Source: Cohnella baijiui
Lineage (GTDB): Bacteria; Bacillota; Bacilli; Paenibacillales; Paenibacillaceae
Reading direction: 5' to 3'
DNA: 64,000 bases
Assembly: GCF_020731285.1 (NCBI RefSeq)
Contig: NZ_JAJFOW010000001.1
Coordinates: forward strand, 1-64,000
Under the pieces are notes generated by a model. It had not been told where the DNA came from, ran no database searches, and saw only the letters and a program-made list of their open reading frames with translations. Shown piece by piece: positions 8,728 through 16,973 of this stretch. Positions within the stretch are counted from its first letter, which is position 1. Each line of letters starts with the position of its first letter. Made by a program: the position numbers and the translations under genes.

Positions 8728-9886
8728 CCGGCCGGCTCTGGGTTTGCCGCGCGCCCCATAGCGTAAACGCGATCCCGACGACGGTGACCAAGGATGCGGC
8801 CCAGGGAATGGCAGGTAGTCCGCCGCCCAGCTTCGCATCGATCACCAGCCCGCCAAGATAGGCGCCCAGCGCGTTGCCGAGATTGAAGGCCGCGATGTTG
8901 AGCGTCGACGCCAAAGTGGGCGCTTCTTTAGCCGTATTGAGCATGTGGACCTGCAGACCCGGTACGGTGCCGAACGCGGCCATTCCCAGCAGAAACACGG
9001 TCGCCAGCGTCGCTCCTTTGTACGAATCCGTAATGCCGAATGCCGCCAGGATGGCCGCCAGCGCGATCATGATGCCGATGAGCGAAGGCATCAGCCGCCA
9101 GTCTGCCAATTTGCCCCCCACGAAGTTGCCCAGCGTAATGCCCGCGCCGAACAGGACGAGAATCAGGGATACGGAGCTTTCATGAAAATGGGTGATGTCC
9201 ACCAAGATCGGCGCGATATACGTAAACGCGGTAAACACCCCGCCGAATCCGAACACCGTCATCAACAGCGCCACCTGAACGGCCGGACGCCGCAACACGC
9301 CAAGCTCCTCCTTCAGGCTGGAAACGCCGGCGTTCACTTTCGGGACGAGCAGCGCGACGCCGATCATCGCGAGGAGTCCGATTCCCGTAATCGTCCAGAA
9401 CGGAAATCGCCAGCCATAGGCTTGGCCGAGCCAGGTGCCGAACGGAACGCCCAATATATTGGCGAGCGTTAGGCCGGTGAACATCATGGCGATGGCGCCC
9501 GCCCGCTTTTCCTTCGGCACCAGCTCGGCCGCGATCACCGAACCTACGCCGAAGAACGACCCGTGCGTCAGCGCGGCTACGACCCGCGCGACCATCAAGA
9601 CCCCGTAATTCGGGGCGAGGGCAGCGAACGCGTTGCCCGCGATAAAGAGAAGCATCAAAAAGAGCAAAAGCCGCTTCCGCTGCATCCGGTGGGTCGCCAG
9701 CGTAATGACCGGCGCCCCGATCGCCACGCTCAGCGCGTAGCCGCTGATGAGGAGACCGGCCGCCGAGAGGGACACATTCAGGCTTTGGGAAACTTCCGGA
9801 AGCAGTCCCATAATGATAAATTCCGTCATGCCAATGGCAAACGCCCCCAAAGTAAGGGCCGTTAACGCTAACTTTGCGCTTTTCAT
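8699..9886 (-). CDS. MFS transporter, DHA1 (AraJ/YdhP-like) family
   Basis: A 395-residue secondary transporter with 12 predicted helices. The start MKSAKLALTALTLGAFAIGM followed by TEFIIMGLLPEVSQ is the signature of arabinose-efflux/chloramphenicol-resistance-like DHA1 permeases. The loop-2 region reads HRMQRKRLLLF. It follows the aldo/keto reductase by 57 bp on the same strand, so the two probably form an HxlR-controlled operon exporting or detoxifying small molecules. Substrate not determinable. Confidence 0.9.
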   Translation of the reverse strand: MKSAKLALTALTLGAFAIGMTEFIIMGLLPEVSQSLNVSLSAAGLLISGYALSVAIGAPVITLATHRMQRKRLLLFLMLLFIAGNAFAALAPNYGVLMVARVVAALTHGSFFGVGSVIAAELVPKEKRAGAIAMMFTGLTLANILGVPFGTWLGQAYGWRFPFWTITGIGLLAMIGVALLVPKVNAGVSSLKEELGVLRRPAVQVALLMTVFGFGGVFTAFTYIAPILVDITHFHESSVSLILVLFGAGITLGNFVGGKLADWRLMPSLIGIMIALAAILAAFGITDSYKGATLATVFLLGMAAFGTVPGLQVHMLNTAKEAPTLASTLNIAAFNLGNALGAYLGGLVIDAKLGGGLPAIPWAASLVTVVGIAFTLWGARQTQSRPVIGAASDSA

Positions 9887-9943
9887 CGGTTTCCTTCACC
9901 CGCTTTCTTTTTGTCGGTCGGCTGATTCGAAGGAAGCGCAGGA

Positions 9944-10786
9944 TCAGAAGTCAAAGTTGTCCGGATCCGGTCCTACCCGCCGATTCTGGTTGAGTCCGGC
10001 GATCGCGCGCATCTCCTCGTCCGTCAATTCAAAATCGAAGATATCCGCATTCTCGGCGATCCGATGGGCTTTGGTCGATTTCGGGATCGTCACGACGCCG
10101 TTCTGAAGATCCCACCGGAGAATGATTTGGGCGACCGATTTGCCGTATTTCGCTCCGATCGCTTGGAGCTCCTCCTGGTCGAGCAGCTGGCCCTGCATGA
10201 GGGGGGACCAGGCTTCCAGCTGGATGCCTTGCACTCTGCAGTAAGCTTGCAGCTCCGTTTGGGTCAGACGGGGATGGTACTCCACCTGGTTGACCATCGG
10301 CTTGATTCGAGCATACTTCATCAGCGTCTCCAGATGGTGAACGTGGAAGTTGCTGACGCCGATCGCTTTGACGCGTCCTGCTTCATATAGCGCCTCCAGC
10401 GCTCCCCACGCTTCCGTAAACTTCCCCTCCACCGGCCAGTGGATGAGGTACAGGTCTAAATATTCCAATCCCAGCTTGCACAAACTTTCGTCGTAGGCCT
10501 TCAGCGTCGATTCGTAGCCGAGATCCGCGTTCCACACCTTGGAGGTGACGAACAGCGATTCGCGACCGATGCCGGCGGCGTCCAAGCCTTCGCGAATCCC
10601 TTGTCCCACGCCTTCTTCGTTGCCGTAGATGGCGGCCGTATCCACACTCCGGTATCCATGAACGATCGCCGTTCGAACGGCGTTCACCAGCTCCGGCCCT
10701 TCCTCAACCTGAAAGACGCCAAGTCCGAGCCAAGGCATCCGGGTGCCGTTCGCCAGCGCGACGGTATCTTTTATTTGATTAACCAT
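9944..10786 (-). CDS. Aldo/keto reductase, YvgN/YtbE-like
   Basis: NADPH-dependent carbonyl reductase with the AKR catalytic tetrad visible: Asp and Tyr in DTAAIYGNE, Lys in VTSKVW and His in LIHWPVEGKF. The cofactor-loop motif VTIPKSTKAHRIAENADIFD is near the C-terminus. The start at 10786 (MVNQIKDTV) follows GGAGG at good spacing; the frame is open for 23 more codons upstream without a site. The 280 residues match glyoxal/methylglyoxal reductases of Bacilli. Divergent from HxlR across a perfect inverted repeat. Confidence 0.92.
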   Translation of the reverse strand: MVNQIKDTVALANGTRMPWLGLGVFQVEEGPELVNAVRTAIVHGYRSVDTAAIYGNEEGVGQGIREGLDAAGIGRESLFVTSKVWNADLGYESTLKAYDESLCKLGLEYLDLYLIHWPVEGKFTEAWGALEALYEAGRVKAIGVSNFHVHHLETLMKYARIKPMVNQVEYHPRLTQTELQAYCRVQGIQLEAWSPLMQGQLLDQEELQAIGAKYGKSVAQIILRWDLQNGVVTIPKSTKAHRIAENADIFDFELTDEEMRAIAGLNQNRRVGPDPDNFDF

Positions 10787-10938
10787 ATGAAATACCTCCG
10801 TCATTTCTTCGATCGTCCGTTCCGTTCCTAACTGCCATCTCCCTTCGCTTCGCATTTCTTGATGTCGAAAGGCGATGTATGGCGTCGAGCGGCCGGCGAA
10901 TGCTATTATGTTACTTATCCGCTGCGAAGGGAAGAACG

Positions 10939-10988
10939 TACTTCAAAGTGCCGTAGGTACTTTTGGTTACGGTAGGCACTTTGAAGTA
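10939..10988. promoter_or_regulatory. HxlR operator: perfect 14-bp inverted repeat
   Basis: TACTTCAAAGTGCC (10939-10952) and GGCACTTTGAAGTA (10975-10988) are exact inverse complements separated by 22 bp. They lie in the control region between the divergent aldo/keto reductase and the hxlR-type gene, 22 bp before the regulator's start. HxlR-type regulators usually bind such sites next to their own gene, so this is probably its operator. Confidence 0.7.
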
Positions 10989-11010
10989 TCTGCCGAAATG
11001 GAGGTTAGGG

Positions 11011-11379
11011 ATGCAAGCTAAAAAGTATAACATCGCCGTGGAGGCGACGCTCGAAGTGATCGGGGGCAAATGGAAATGCGTCATCCTCTGCCACCTCGCG
11101 CACGGTCGCAAGCGCACCAGCGAATTGAAGCGGCTCATGCCGAGCATTACGCAAAAGATGCTGACGCAGCAGCTGCGCGAGCTGGAGGACGACGGCGTCA
11201 TCAACCGCATCACCCACAACCAAATTCCGCCGAAGGTGGAATATGAGCTAAGCGAATACGGACGGTCGTTGAGCGGCATTTTGGATCAACTCTGCGCGTG
11301 GGGCGAAATTCATATTGCGAAGGTATACGGGGACAAGTCAGCCATGCTGGAAGACAGCGTGCTGAACCGGAAGGAATAA
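11011..11379 (+). CDS. HxlR-family winged-helix regulator
   Basis: A 122-residue HxlR/YodB/CatR-type regulator. It shows the family opening EATLEVIGGKWKCVILCHLA, recognition region RTSELKRLMPSITQKMLTQQ, and wing with DGVINR and PPKVEYELSEYG. Members often sense aldehydes or quinones through a cysteine near the N-terminus; here Cys lies in the WKCVILC segment. The ATG at 11011 has GGAGG at 11000-11004; an upstream in-frame ATG lacks a site. It probably controls the divergent reductase-MFS operon. Confidence 0.93.
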   Translation: MQAKKYNIAVEATLEVIGGKWKCVILCHLAHGRKRTSELKRLMPSITQKMLTQQLRELEDDGVINRITHNQIPPKVEYELSEYGRSLSGILDQLCAWGEIHIAKVYGDKSAMLEDSVLNRKE

Positions 11380-11396
11380 TCCGCAGATTCCGAACG

Positions 11397-11422
11397 AAAG
11401 CCAGCCCGCTCGGGCTGGCTTT
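11397..11422 (+). terminator. Terminator of the HxlR gene
   Basis: AAAGCCAGCCCG and CGGGCTGGCTTT form a near-perfect hairpin 17 bp after the stop. The tail TTTCG is short. Confidence 0.75.
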
Positions 11423-11537
11423 CGCATTGCCGGACGAACCCTAATCGGCCGTCGCGATTTGCATTATAAAGAGCGCGATCGGCTCTTCATAAGCGACGAT
11501 TCGGTGAACAAAGGATGAGCAACGATCTTTTAGAAAA

Positions 11538-12134
11538 TTACCGTTTGTCGTAAAACCGCCCCCGCAGCAAGCTGAATTGCTTGGCCAGGTAGGCGGGCGT
11601 GTAGGGCATATCGTTGCGCAGCCAAGATACGATCGTGCCGATGAGCGCCGAAGAGCCGTACCAGATGGCGACGTCGCGCTGGATGCCGGCGCGCGTGATG
11701 CCGACATTGCCCTCCGAGCGCTCGAACCGCTCCTGGATCATCTTCGAAAGCAGCTTGAGCAGCCGTTCCGTAAAGACGGGAGCCCGTCTGGACGACAAGA
11801 TGACTTTGTAAAACTTGGACTGTTCGGCGATATGCTCCAGCAAATGGACCATCATGGGCCATTCCTCGCCGTTCGTCGGATCCTCGCCGGCCACGGTCTG
11901 CTCCAGGATGGCGGACAGGTCCTCCACCATCTCGTCGGCCATTTTATCCATCATATCGGGAATATCCTTGTAGTGCAGATAGAACGTGACCCGGTTAATG
12001 GTCGCCCGTTCGGCGAGGCGATTGACCGTGATTTTGTCGATCTCCATCTCTTGCAGCAATTCTACGAAGGCTTCGCGCAGCAGACGGCGGGTGCGGAGAA
12101 TGCGAGGGTCGGTGCGTTGATGGGTGGGGTCCAC
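11538..12134 (-). CDS. TetR/AcrR-family repressor
   Basis: An N-terminal TetR helix-turn-helix is seen (RTRRLLREAFVELL, ITVNRLAERATINRVTFYLH, YKDIPDMMDKM). The C-terminal ligand domain ends TPAYLAKQFSLL. The GTG at 12134 was preferred because AGGAAG lies six bases upstream; a TTG two codons earlier abuts that site. It is divergent from an EmrB-type exporter, the usual target of such repressors, and palindromic TGTAA/TTACA sites lie at both ends of the shared region. Confidence 0.92.
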   Translation of the reverse strand: MDPTHQRTDPRILRTRRLLREAFVELLQEMEIDKITVNRLAERATINRVTFYLHYKDIPDMMDKMADEMVEDLSAILEQTVAGEDPTNGEEWPMMVHLLEHIAEQSKFYKVILSSRRAPVFTERLLKLLSKMIQERFERSEGNVGITRAGIQRDVAIWYGSSALIGTIVSWLRNDMPYTPAYLAKQFSLLRGRFYDKR

Positions 12135-12157
12135 TGCCAACTTCCTTTCCAGTCAGA

Positions 12158-12322
12158 TGTAATTTACAATTTTCGGGATTTCGTCGAACATGTTGTGTCT
12201 AAGCGACAAATGTCCGCGGAGTGCCAAATAATTGACGCGGTTGCGTTTTCATGTCGATTGCAAAAGACGTTGATCCGGCTAAAATCTAATTTATGCCGTG
12301 TTGATTATATTACACAGTGTAA
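12158..12322. promoter_or_regulatory. TetR-type operators and exporter promoter
   Basis: An odd-centred palindrome TGTAA-T-TTACA lies at 12158-12168, just upstream of the tetR-like gene. A second, TTACAC-A-GTGTAA, lies at 12310-12322, upstream of the exporter. TTGCAA (12258-12263) and TAAAAT (12280-12285) with 16-bp spacing form a fair promoter for the exporter, placing the second palindrome near +18 to +30, a repressing position. The shared TGTAA/TTACA half-sites suggest one regulator binds both. Confidence 0.55.
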
Positions 12323-12348
12323 ATTTAGTCCATGCTGGGCTGGAGGAG

Positions 12349-13848
12349 ATGGGAAGGTTGAGTGCTAGCAGTGCAGTTGTCGGCTCCAATGTCAAAAAAG
12401 GGCCGATCTTATTCATCATGATTTTGGGTGCCTTCCTGGCCACGCTGAATCAAACCGTCATGAGCGTGGCGGTGCCGGAGTTAATGGGGGATTTCGGCAT
12501 CTCGGCGACGACGGCGCAGTGGCTGACGACCGGTTACATGCTGGTCAACGGGGTGCTCATCCCGATCACGGCGTTTCTCATGCAGCGATTTACGACGCGG
12601 GAGCTCTTCCAGGCGTCCATGATTATATTTCTGGCCGGAACGATCGTCTCCGCCATCGCCACCGGCTTTCCCGCCCTGTTGACGGGCCGTCTCATCCAAG
12701 CGGCCGGCGCCGGCATCATCATGCCGCTGCTCATGAACGTCATCCTGACGCTTTTCCCGCCCAACAAGCGGGGGGCAGCCATGGGCATGGTCGGCTTTGC
12801 CATCATTTTCGCGCCCGCCATCGGGCCGACGCTCGCCGGGTACATCCTGGAGAACTTCCCTTGGGAGTCCATGTTCTACGGCATGATCCCGTTCGTCGTG
12901 CTGGTCATTATTTTGGCGCATATTTATTTGAAAAACGTGTCGGAGCGCACCTACCCGAAAATCGATATTCTGGGCGTCGTGCTGTCCACGATCGGATTCG
13001 GCGCCGTCCTGTTCGGCTTCAGCCGGGCGGGCAGCCTGGGCTGGTCGAGCGCTGAAGTCATCTCGTCGCTGGTCGGAGGCGTTGTCGCTCTGGTCCTGTT
13101 TACCTGGCGCCAGCTTGCGTCCCGTCATCCGCTGCTCGATCTGCGCGCGTTCAAATTCGATATGTTCACGCTTACGACCATTATCAACATTGCCGTGACG
13201 ATGATGATGTATGCGGACATGATGCTTCTCCCGCTCTATTTGCAGAACGCACGGGGCTTTACGGCGCTCGAGTCCGGACTTCTGATGCTGCCCGGCTCCC
13301 TCCTGATGGGCTTCATGATGCCGATCACGGGCCGGTTGTTCGACCGATTCGGCGCGAAATGGCTCTCGATCATCGGGATGGCGATCACAATCGGCACGAC
13401 GATCGGATTTATGAACCTGACCGACTCGACCAGCTATACGTACCTGGTCCTCATGTCGACGGGCCGCCGCTTCGGCATGGCGATGTTCCTGATGCCGATC
13501 ACGACGGCGGGGCTGAACCAGCTGCCGGCACGGCTCAACGCCCACGGCACGGCGATCTCCAACACGATCAAGCAAGTGGCAGGCGCAGTCGGCACCTCGC
13601 TCCTCGTCACGGTCATGACCGACCGGACGAAAACCCACGTGCAGGAAATGATGGCCGCGGGCGGCGCCGGCTCGCAAGAGCATATGATCATGGAAGCCGC
13701 CATCCAAGGCATCAACGACGCTTATGTCGTCATTATCGCGATCGGGGTCGTAGGCTTGCTGCTCTCCTTCTTCATCCGCAAAGCCGATGCCGCCGACAAG
13801 GAAGAGATTCCCGTCAAGATGACGGAAGCCAAAGCTGAAGGGGCGTAA
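12349..13848 (+). CDS. MFS exporter, DHA2 (EmrB/LmrB) family
   Basis: A roughly 500-residue drug:proton antiporter with 14 predicted helices. Family motifs are LNQTVMSVAVPELMGDFG in helix 1, TTAQWLTTGYMLVNGVLIP, and the antiporter motif GAAMGMVGFAIIFAPAIGPT. The start is uncertain: ATG 12349 has GGAGG only two bases away, while TTG 12358 is 11 bases from the same site. It resembles LmrB-type lincomycin/multidrug exporters, and its divergent TetR neighbour fits inducible drug export. Confidence 0.9.
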   Translation: MGRLSASSAVVGSNVKKGPILFIMILGAFLATLNQTVMSVAVPELMGDFGISATTAQWLTTGYMLVNGVLIPITAFLMQRFTTRELFQASMIIFLAGTIVSAIATGFPALLTGRLIQAAGAGIIMPLLMNVILTLFPPNKRGAAMGMVGFAIIFAPAIGPTLAGYILENFPWESMFYGMIPFVVLVIILAHIYLKNVSERTYPKIDILGVVLSTIGFGAVLFGFSRAGSLGWSSAEVISSLVGGVVALVLFTWRQLASRHPLLDLRAFKFDMFTLTTIINIAVTMMMYADMMLLPLYLQNARGFTALESGLLMLPGSLLMGFMMPITGRLFDRFGAKWLSIIGMAITIGTTIGFMNLTDSTSYTYLVLMSTGRRFGMAMFLMPITTAGLNQLPARLNAHGTAISNTIKQVAGAVGTSLLVTVMTDRTKTHVQEMMAAGGAGSQEHMIMEAAIQGINDAYVVIIAIGVVGLLLSFFIRKADAADKEEIPVKMTEAKAEGA

Positions 13849-13862
13849 GCGCCTGAGCGCTC

Positions 13863-13897
13863 AAGAAGCCAATCCCGGCGAGGGATTGGCTTCTTTT
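13863..13897 (+). terminator. Terminator of the exporter gene
   Basis: AAGAAGCCAATCCC pairs with GGGATTGGCTTCTT and is followed by TTTTT, 15 bp past the stop. Confidence 0.88.
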
Positions 13898-13922
13898 TCG
13901 CTACGTAGTCGGACCGCCGGCG

Positions 13923-14582
13923 TCAACCGTCGAGCCAGTCGTCTGCCGTATCGGCCAGTCGTTGCATCTCGTTAAGGAACAGGCTGGCATGATACCCGTC
14001 GCAAACCGCATGATGGACCTGCAGCGAGACGGGCAGCAGCGTCCGTTCGCCCGAGGCGAACCATTTGACGCCGGTCACGATCGGGAGCAGGTAATCCCCT
14101 TTGTTGTACAGCTGCAATTGAAAGCTTGTGAAGCTCGTCCAAGGGATGGACGAGATGGAGATGACGTTCGCGGGGACGTTCGGCTTGGTGAAAAGCCCCT
14201 TCGCGCCGCCGTATCGTTCCCGGTCCTCCTCGTAGCTGGCATGGAACCGCGCAAAGTCGTTTTCGAACGGCGTCCAGATCGCCGAGAACGTCCGGTCCTC
14301 GGGATGAAAGATCGTGTAAACCGGCTCCATTCGTTCCCAATAGCCAAGGCGGCCGCTGCCGTCGAACGAAGTCCGAAACGCCGTGTCGATATGGACCGAG
14401 CGCATCGTCATATAGAGAAATGCGGGGTATAGCTTGACCTTCCTCTCCCTGAGCCGCCTGAGCAGCAACGTGACGTCGAGATTCGCGGTCATGCCGAACG
14501 CGCAAGCGCTCGTTTCCGAATAGTGCGCGAAATAAGGCTCGCGAGCCCATTCTTTCCGATCGATCAAGTGAAAAGTCGTCAT
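13923..14582 (-). CDS. cat: Chloramphenicol acetyltransferase, type A
   Basis: Trimeric enzyme transferring acetyl from acetyl-CoA to the 3-hydroxyl of chloramphenicol. The 219 residues match classical CatA length. The catalytic motif HHAVCDGYH near the C-terminus carries the active His, and SISSIPWTSF and the FHLIDRKEW opening are typical. The ATG at 14582 is served by AGGAGG eight bases upstream, which sits inside a long hairpin controlled by a nine-codon leader (14619-14648). Expression is therefore probably induced by the drug through ribosome stalling. Confidence 0.93.
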   Translation of the reverse strand: MTTFHLIDRKEWAREPYFAHYSETSACAFGMTANLDVTLLLRRLRERKVKLYPAFLYMTMRSVHIDTAFRTSFDGSGRLGYWERMEPVYTIFHPEDRTFSAIWTPFENDFARFHASYEEDRERYGGAKGLFTKPNVPANVISISSIPWTSFTSFQLQLYNKGDYLLPIVTGVKWFASGERTLLPVSLQVHHAVCDGYHASLFLNEMQRLADTADDWLDG

Positions 14583-14590
14583 TTATTTAA

Positions 14591-14626
14591 CCTCCTAAAA
14601 TAAAATGCCGGCGTTATTTTAGGAGG
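14591..14626 (-). promoter_or_regulatory. cat translational attenuator hairpin
   Basis: Perfect 13-bp arms CCTCCTAAAATAA (14591-14603) and TTATTTTAGGAGG (14614-14626) enclose a 10-base loop. In the mRNA the downstream arm contains the AGGAGG site of cat, so the site is masked unless a ribosome stalls on the leader and opens the stem. This is the arrangement known for Gram-positive inducible cat genes. Confidence 0.9.
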
Positions 14627-14648
14627 TGAAATCCACTGCTTTGATCAT
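14619..14648 (-). CDS. cat leader peptide (9 residues)
   Basis: ATG at 14648 opens MIKAVDFTS and stops with TAA at 14621-14619. GGAGTGAAGGCG upstream supplies a ribosome-binding site. The last codons and the stop lie in the first arm of the attenuator, so a ribosome held inside the leader would disrupt the stem. Length and position match known cat leaders, but the residues differ from those I recall for cat-86 and pC194. Confidence 0.85.
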   Translation of the reverse strand: MIKAVDFTS

Positions 14649-14671
14649 CGCCTTCACTCCAAGATTAGGAT

Positions 14672-14693
14672 CGCCCGCCTCCTTCGGCGGGCG
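14672..14693 (-). terminator. Possible terminator of the EEP-family gene
   Basis: CGCCCGCC (14672-14679) pairs with GGCGGGCG (14686-14693) just past the stop of the 14695 gene. There is no clear U-tract on the minus strand, so termination may be weak and may let transcripts run into the cat leader. Confidence 0.45.
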
Positions 14694-14694
14694 T

Positions 14695-15498
14695 CTACAG
14701 ACGAGGCGGCCTCAGTGCGATCGCTACGACGATCGGGTAATGGTCGGAGGGATACCGCCCGTCGACCGATCTTCGATCCACCCGAACGTCCGAAAGGTCG
14801 ATCCCTTCGGTCGCGAATACGTAATCGATCGGTTCCCCCGCTTCCCCGCCCTGGAATGCGTGGTACGTCGCGCCGATCTCGGCTGTCGCTTGGGCGTACG
14901 CGTCCGACAAGCCGAAGCCCTCTCCGGGATCCCGTTCGCCGCGAAGAAGCCGGATCGGGGCGTCGCCGGGGAAGCTGTTGAAATCGCCCGTCAGCAGCGC
15001 CGGCAGCCGGTCCTCCCTCCGATCGTCCGCGATCCTTCGGCCCAGAAGCCGCGCTCCCTCGAGTCGGGCCTCCACTCCCTGATGGTCGAGGTGCGTATTG
15101 TAGCAGCGAAACGCCAAGCCGGACGCCCGATCGCGAAGCTTCGCCCATGTGCAAATGCGCGGCAGACTGGCATCCCAGCCGACCGATCCGGCCAAGCCGG
15201 GCTGCTCCGACAGCCAGAATTGCCCTTGCTCCAGCAGCTCCAGCCTGTCGTGATCGTAGAAAATCGCGCAATGCTCGTCGTCGCTGCCGCCGCGGCGGCC
15301 TTCGCCGATCCAGGCATAGCCGGGCAGCTTGGCCGCCAGCTCTTCCAGCATTCCGCGCAGCCCTTCCTGCGTCCCGACAAGCAAGGGCCGATGGGCCAGC
15401 AACGTCGTGACGACATGTCCGACGCGGTTCGGCCAGCTGTCATCGCCGTCGCGCGGCTCGTTGTATCTGAGATTCAAAGAAACGACTTGACCTTCCAT
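14695..15498 (-). CDS. Endonuclease/exonuclease/phosphatase-family hydrolase
   Basis: A 267-residue DNase I-like fold protein, metal-dependent, cleaving phosphodiester or phosphomonoester bonds. Motifs in order are VVSLNLRYN, VGTQEGL (metal Glu), CYNTHLDH (catalytic His), LLTGDFNSFPGD (Asp/Asn), IDYVFAT and SDHYPIVVAI (terminal Asp-His). No signal peptide. ATG 15498 is preferred over GTG 15501. A cre-like site lies about 50 bp upstream. It follows the SGNH hydrolase on the same strand. Confidence 0.88.
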   Translation of the reverse strand: MEGQVVSLNLRYNEPRDGDDSWPNRVGHVVTTLLAHRPLLVGTQEGLRGMLEELAAKLPGYAWIGEGRRGGSDDEHCAIFYDHDRLELLEQGQFWLSEQPGLAGSVGWDASLPRICTWAKLRDRASGLAFRCYNTHLDHQGVEARLEGARLLGRRIADDRREDRLPALLTGDFNSFPGDAPIRLLRGERDPGEGFGLSDAYAQATAEIGATYHAFQGGEAGEPIDYVFATEGIDLSDVRVDRRSVDGRYPSDHYPIVVAIALRPPRL

Positions 15499-15545
15499 CA
15501 CGGCGTCCGCTCCCCTTCCTCCTGTATCGGCTCCTTTTCATCGCG

Positions 15546-15561
15546 CAGATGTAAGCGCTCT
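15546..15561 (-). promoter_or_regulatory. Weak cre-like site upstream of the EEP gene
   Basis: The minus strand reads TTAGAGCGCTTACA around 15561-15548. It keeps the central CG and the 3' half of the CcpA box but misses two consensus bases. Confidence 0.3.
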
Positions 15562-15636
15562 AAGCCGAAACTTGATAACGCCTATTCTAGCTTCGCGCCT
15601 CCGAGGGGTCAAGTATGGAAACGCGACGCGCGACGC

Positions 15637-16770
15637 TCAGTCGCTCCCGAGGAGGCGAACGATCCGCAGCGCATGGCCCAGGCTGCGCTCGTCGCGCTTC
15701 CGGCTCGGCCGTACGGCGACCCGCGCCGGACCCGGTCCGTCCGGCAGCGCGATCGTCGCGATGACCGGCCGGTAGAAGTTCAGGCACCAATCGTCGAACG
15801 GATTGAGAACGGTGTAATCCGATCCGTTCACCGCATACGCCAGCATGCCGGTATCCGGTCCGGCGAACAGCAGCAAACCGGCGGTTTTGCCGCTCGCATG
15901 CCAGACGAGCTCGGCGCCCTCGGCATTCGAGGAGACGAGATGGCCGGGATCGTAGCGCCAGTTGATCATCGGTTCGGGCGCAGTCGCTCGCCGATCGAAC
16001 CCGCGGATGCCGGCAGCCGAGCCGACGCCGCGCATCCAGACCCGATCGAGCGAATCGGCATCAAGCGGCGGCATCCGAAGCGACTTATCGACGCCTTCCG
16101 CCGCCCCACCCTCTGTCGCAGCTTCGAGCATCGCTGCCAATCCTTCGCGGATGCATTCGGCATACAGCGCGTAGCCCGCGTCGTTCGGATGGACGCGGTC
16201 CGGCGCGAGCGACGCCCAGCCGGAGGAGCCCGCCAAGATGCGGTCTCGGACGGCCTCCGCGACGTGGATCGACGGGATGCCGTAATGGTCCGCGACCTCT
16301 TCGTGAAGCGAGATGTGAACCGGCGCTTCGCCAGCCAAATTGTCGTCGTCTGCCGTATAGACGAAGACGAGCTCCGTTCCGGGCGACCGCGCGCGGCATT
16401 GCCGCACGATTCCTTCCATGCCTCGGATCGTGGTGCGCCGGTCCCCGCCGTCGTTGACGGCGAACTCGACGAACAGCAAGTCGATCGGGCCTTGGTCCAG
16501 CACGTGTTCCTGCAGCCGATAGGCGCCGAACGTCGAATCGGTGCCGCCGACGCCGGCGTTGACGGAGACGAACGCCGCCGGCGCGCACGACTCTCGCAGA
16601 AACGCCGAGATCAACGCCCGCCAGCTCGTCGCGTCCGGATCGGAAGCGCCGGCGCCTTCGGTGATCGACCCGCCGAGGAAGGCGGCGGCGATCGGCGCCC
16701 CCGCGGCCAGGCGGGCGCGAAAGCGCGGCAGACCCGCTCGCGTTCGCGTATGCTTCGCAAGATCGCTCAT
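15637..16770 (-). CDS. SGNH/GDSL-family hydrolase
   Basis: A 377-residue cytosolic esterase-like protein. SGNH blocks are seen: AFLGGSITEGAGASD (Ser nucleophile), NAGVGGTDSTFG (Gly), FVEFAVNDGG (Asn) and LAPDRVHPNDAG (Asp/His). A C-terminal beta-rich extension of about 170 residues follows the catalytic domain. Similar proteins deacetylate or de-esterify plant polysaccharide oligomers. ATG 16770 has GGGAGAGGAG upstream. It lies just after the sugar ABC operon terminator, which fits a role in the same carbohydrate pathway. Confidence 0.85.
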   Translation of the reverse strand: MSDLAKHTRTRAGLPRFRARLAAGAPIAAAFLGGSITEGAGASDPDATSWRALISAFLRESCAPAAFVSVNAGVGGTDSTFGAYRLQEHVLDQGPIDLLFVEFAVNDGGDRRTTIRGMEGIVRQCRARSPGTELVFVYTADDDNLAGEAPVHISLHEEVADHYGIPSIHVAEAVRDRILAGSSGWASLAPDRVHPNDAGYALYAECIREGLAAMLEAATEGGAAEGVDKSLRMPPLDADSLDRVWMRGVGSAAGIRGFDRRATAPEPMINWRYDPGHLVSSNAEGAELVWHASGKTAGLLLFAGPDTGMLAYAVNGSDYTVLNPFDDWCLNFYRPVIATIALPDGPGPARVAVRPSRKRDERSLGHALRIVRLLGSD

Positions 16771-16923
16771 ACGCGTCTCCTCTCCCTTTCGCGGACATGC
16801 CGCGTGGATTCGGCCAATCCGAACCGCTTTTTCATCGTCGCGGTCCCCCTTGTCGTTGGATGATTCCGCCACGGGTAGCGCATGCCATCGCTATCCGCTT
16901 TTCAAGAAGGAAAAGAAGCCCGA

Positions 16924-16951
16924 AGCCGGGGCAGCCCAACCCGCCCCGGCT
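16924..16951 (-). terminator. Terminator of the sugar ABC operon
   Basis: AGCCGGGGC (16924-16932) pairs with GCCCCGGCT (16943-16951). On the minus strand it is followed by TTCGGGCTTCTTTTCC, 22 bp past the binding-protein stop. Confidence 0.75.
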
Positions 16952-16973
16952 CCGGACTCCGTCCTTGCTGCGA

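Noticed and set aside
14626..16863. Long plus-strand open frame of 745 codons
   Set aside because: It lies opposite the EEP and SGNH genes, has Arg/Pro-rich composition and no family motifs, and is explained by high GC removing stop codons.
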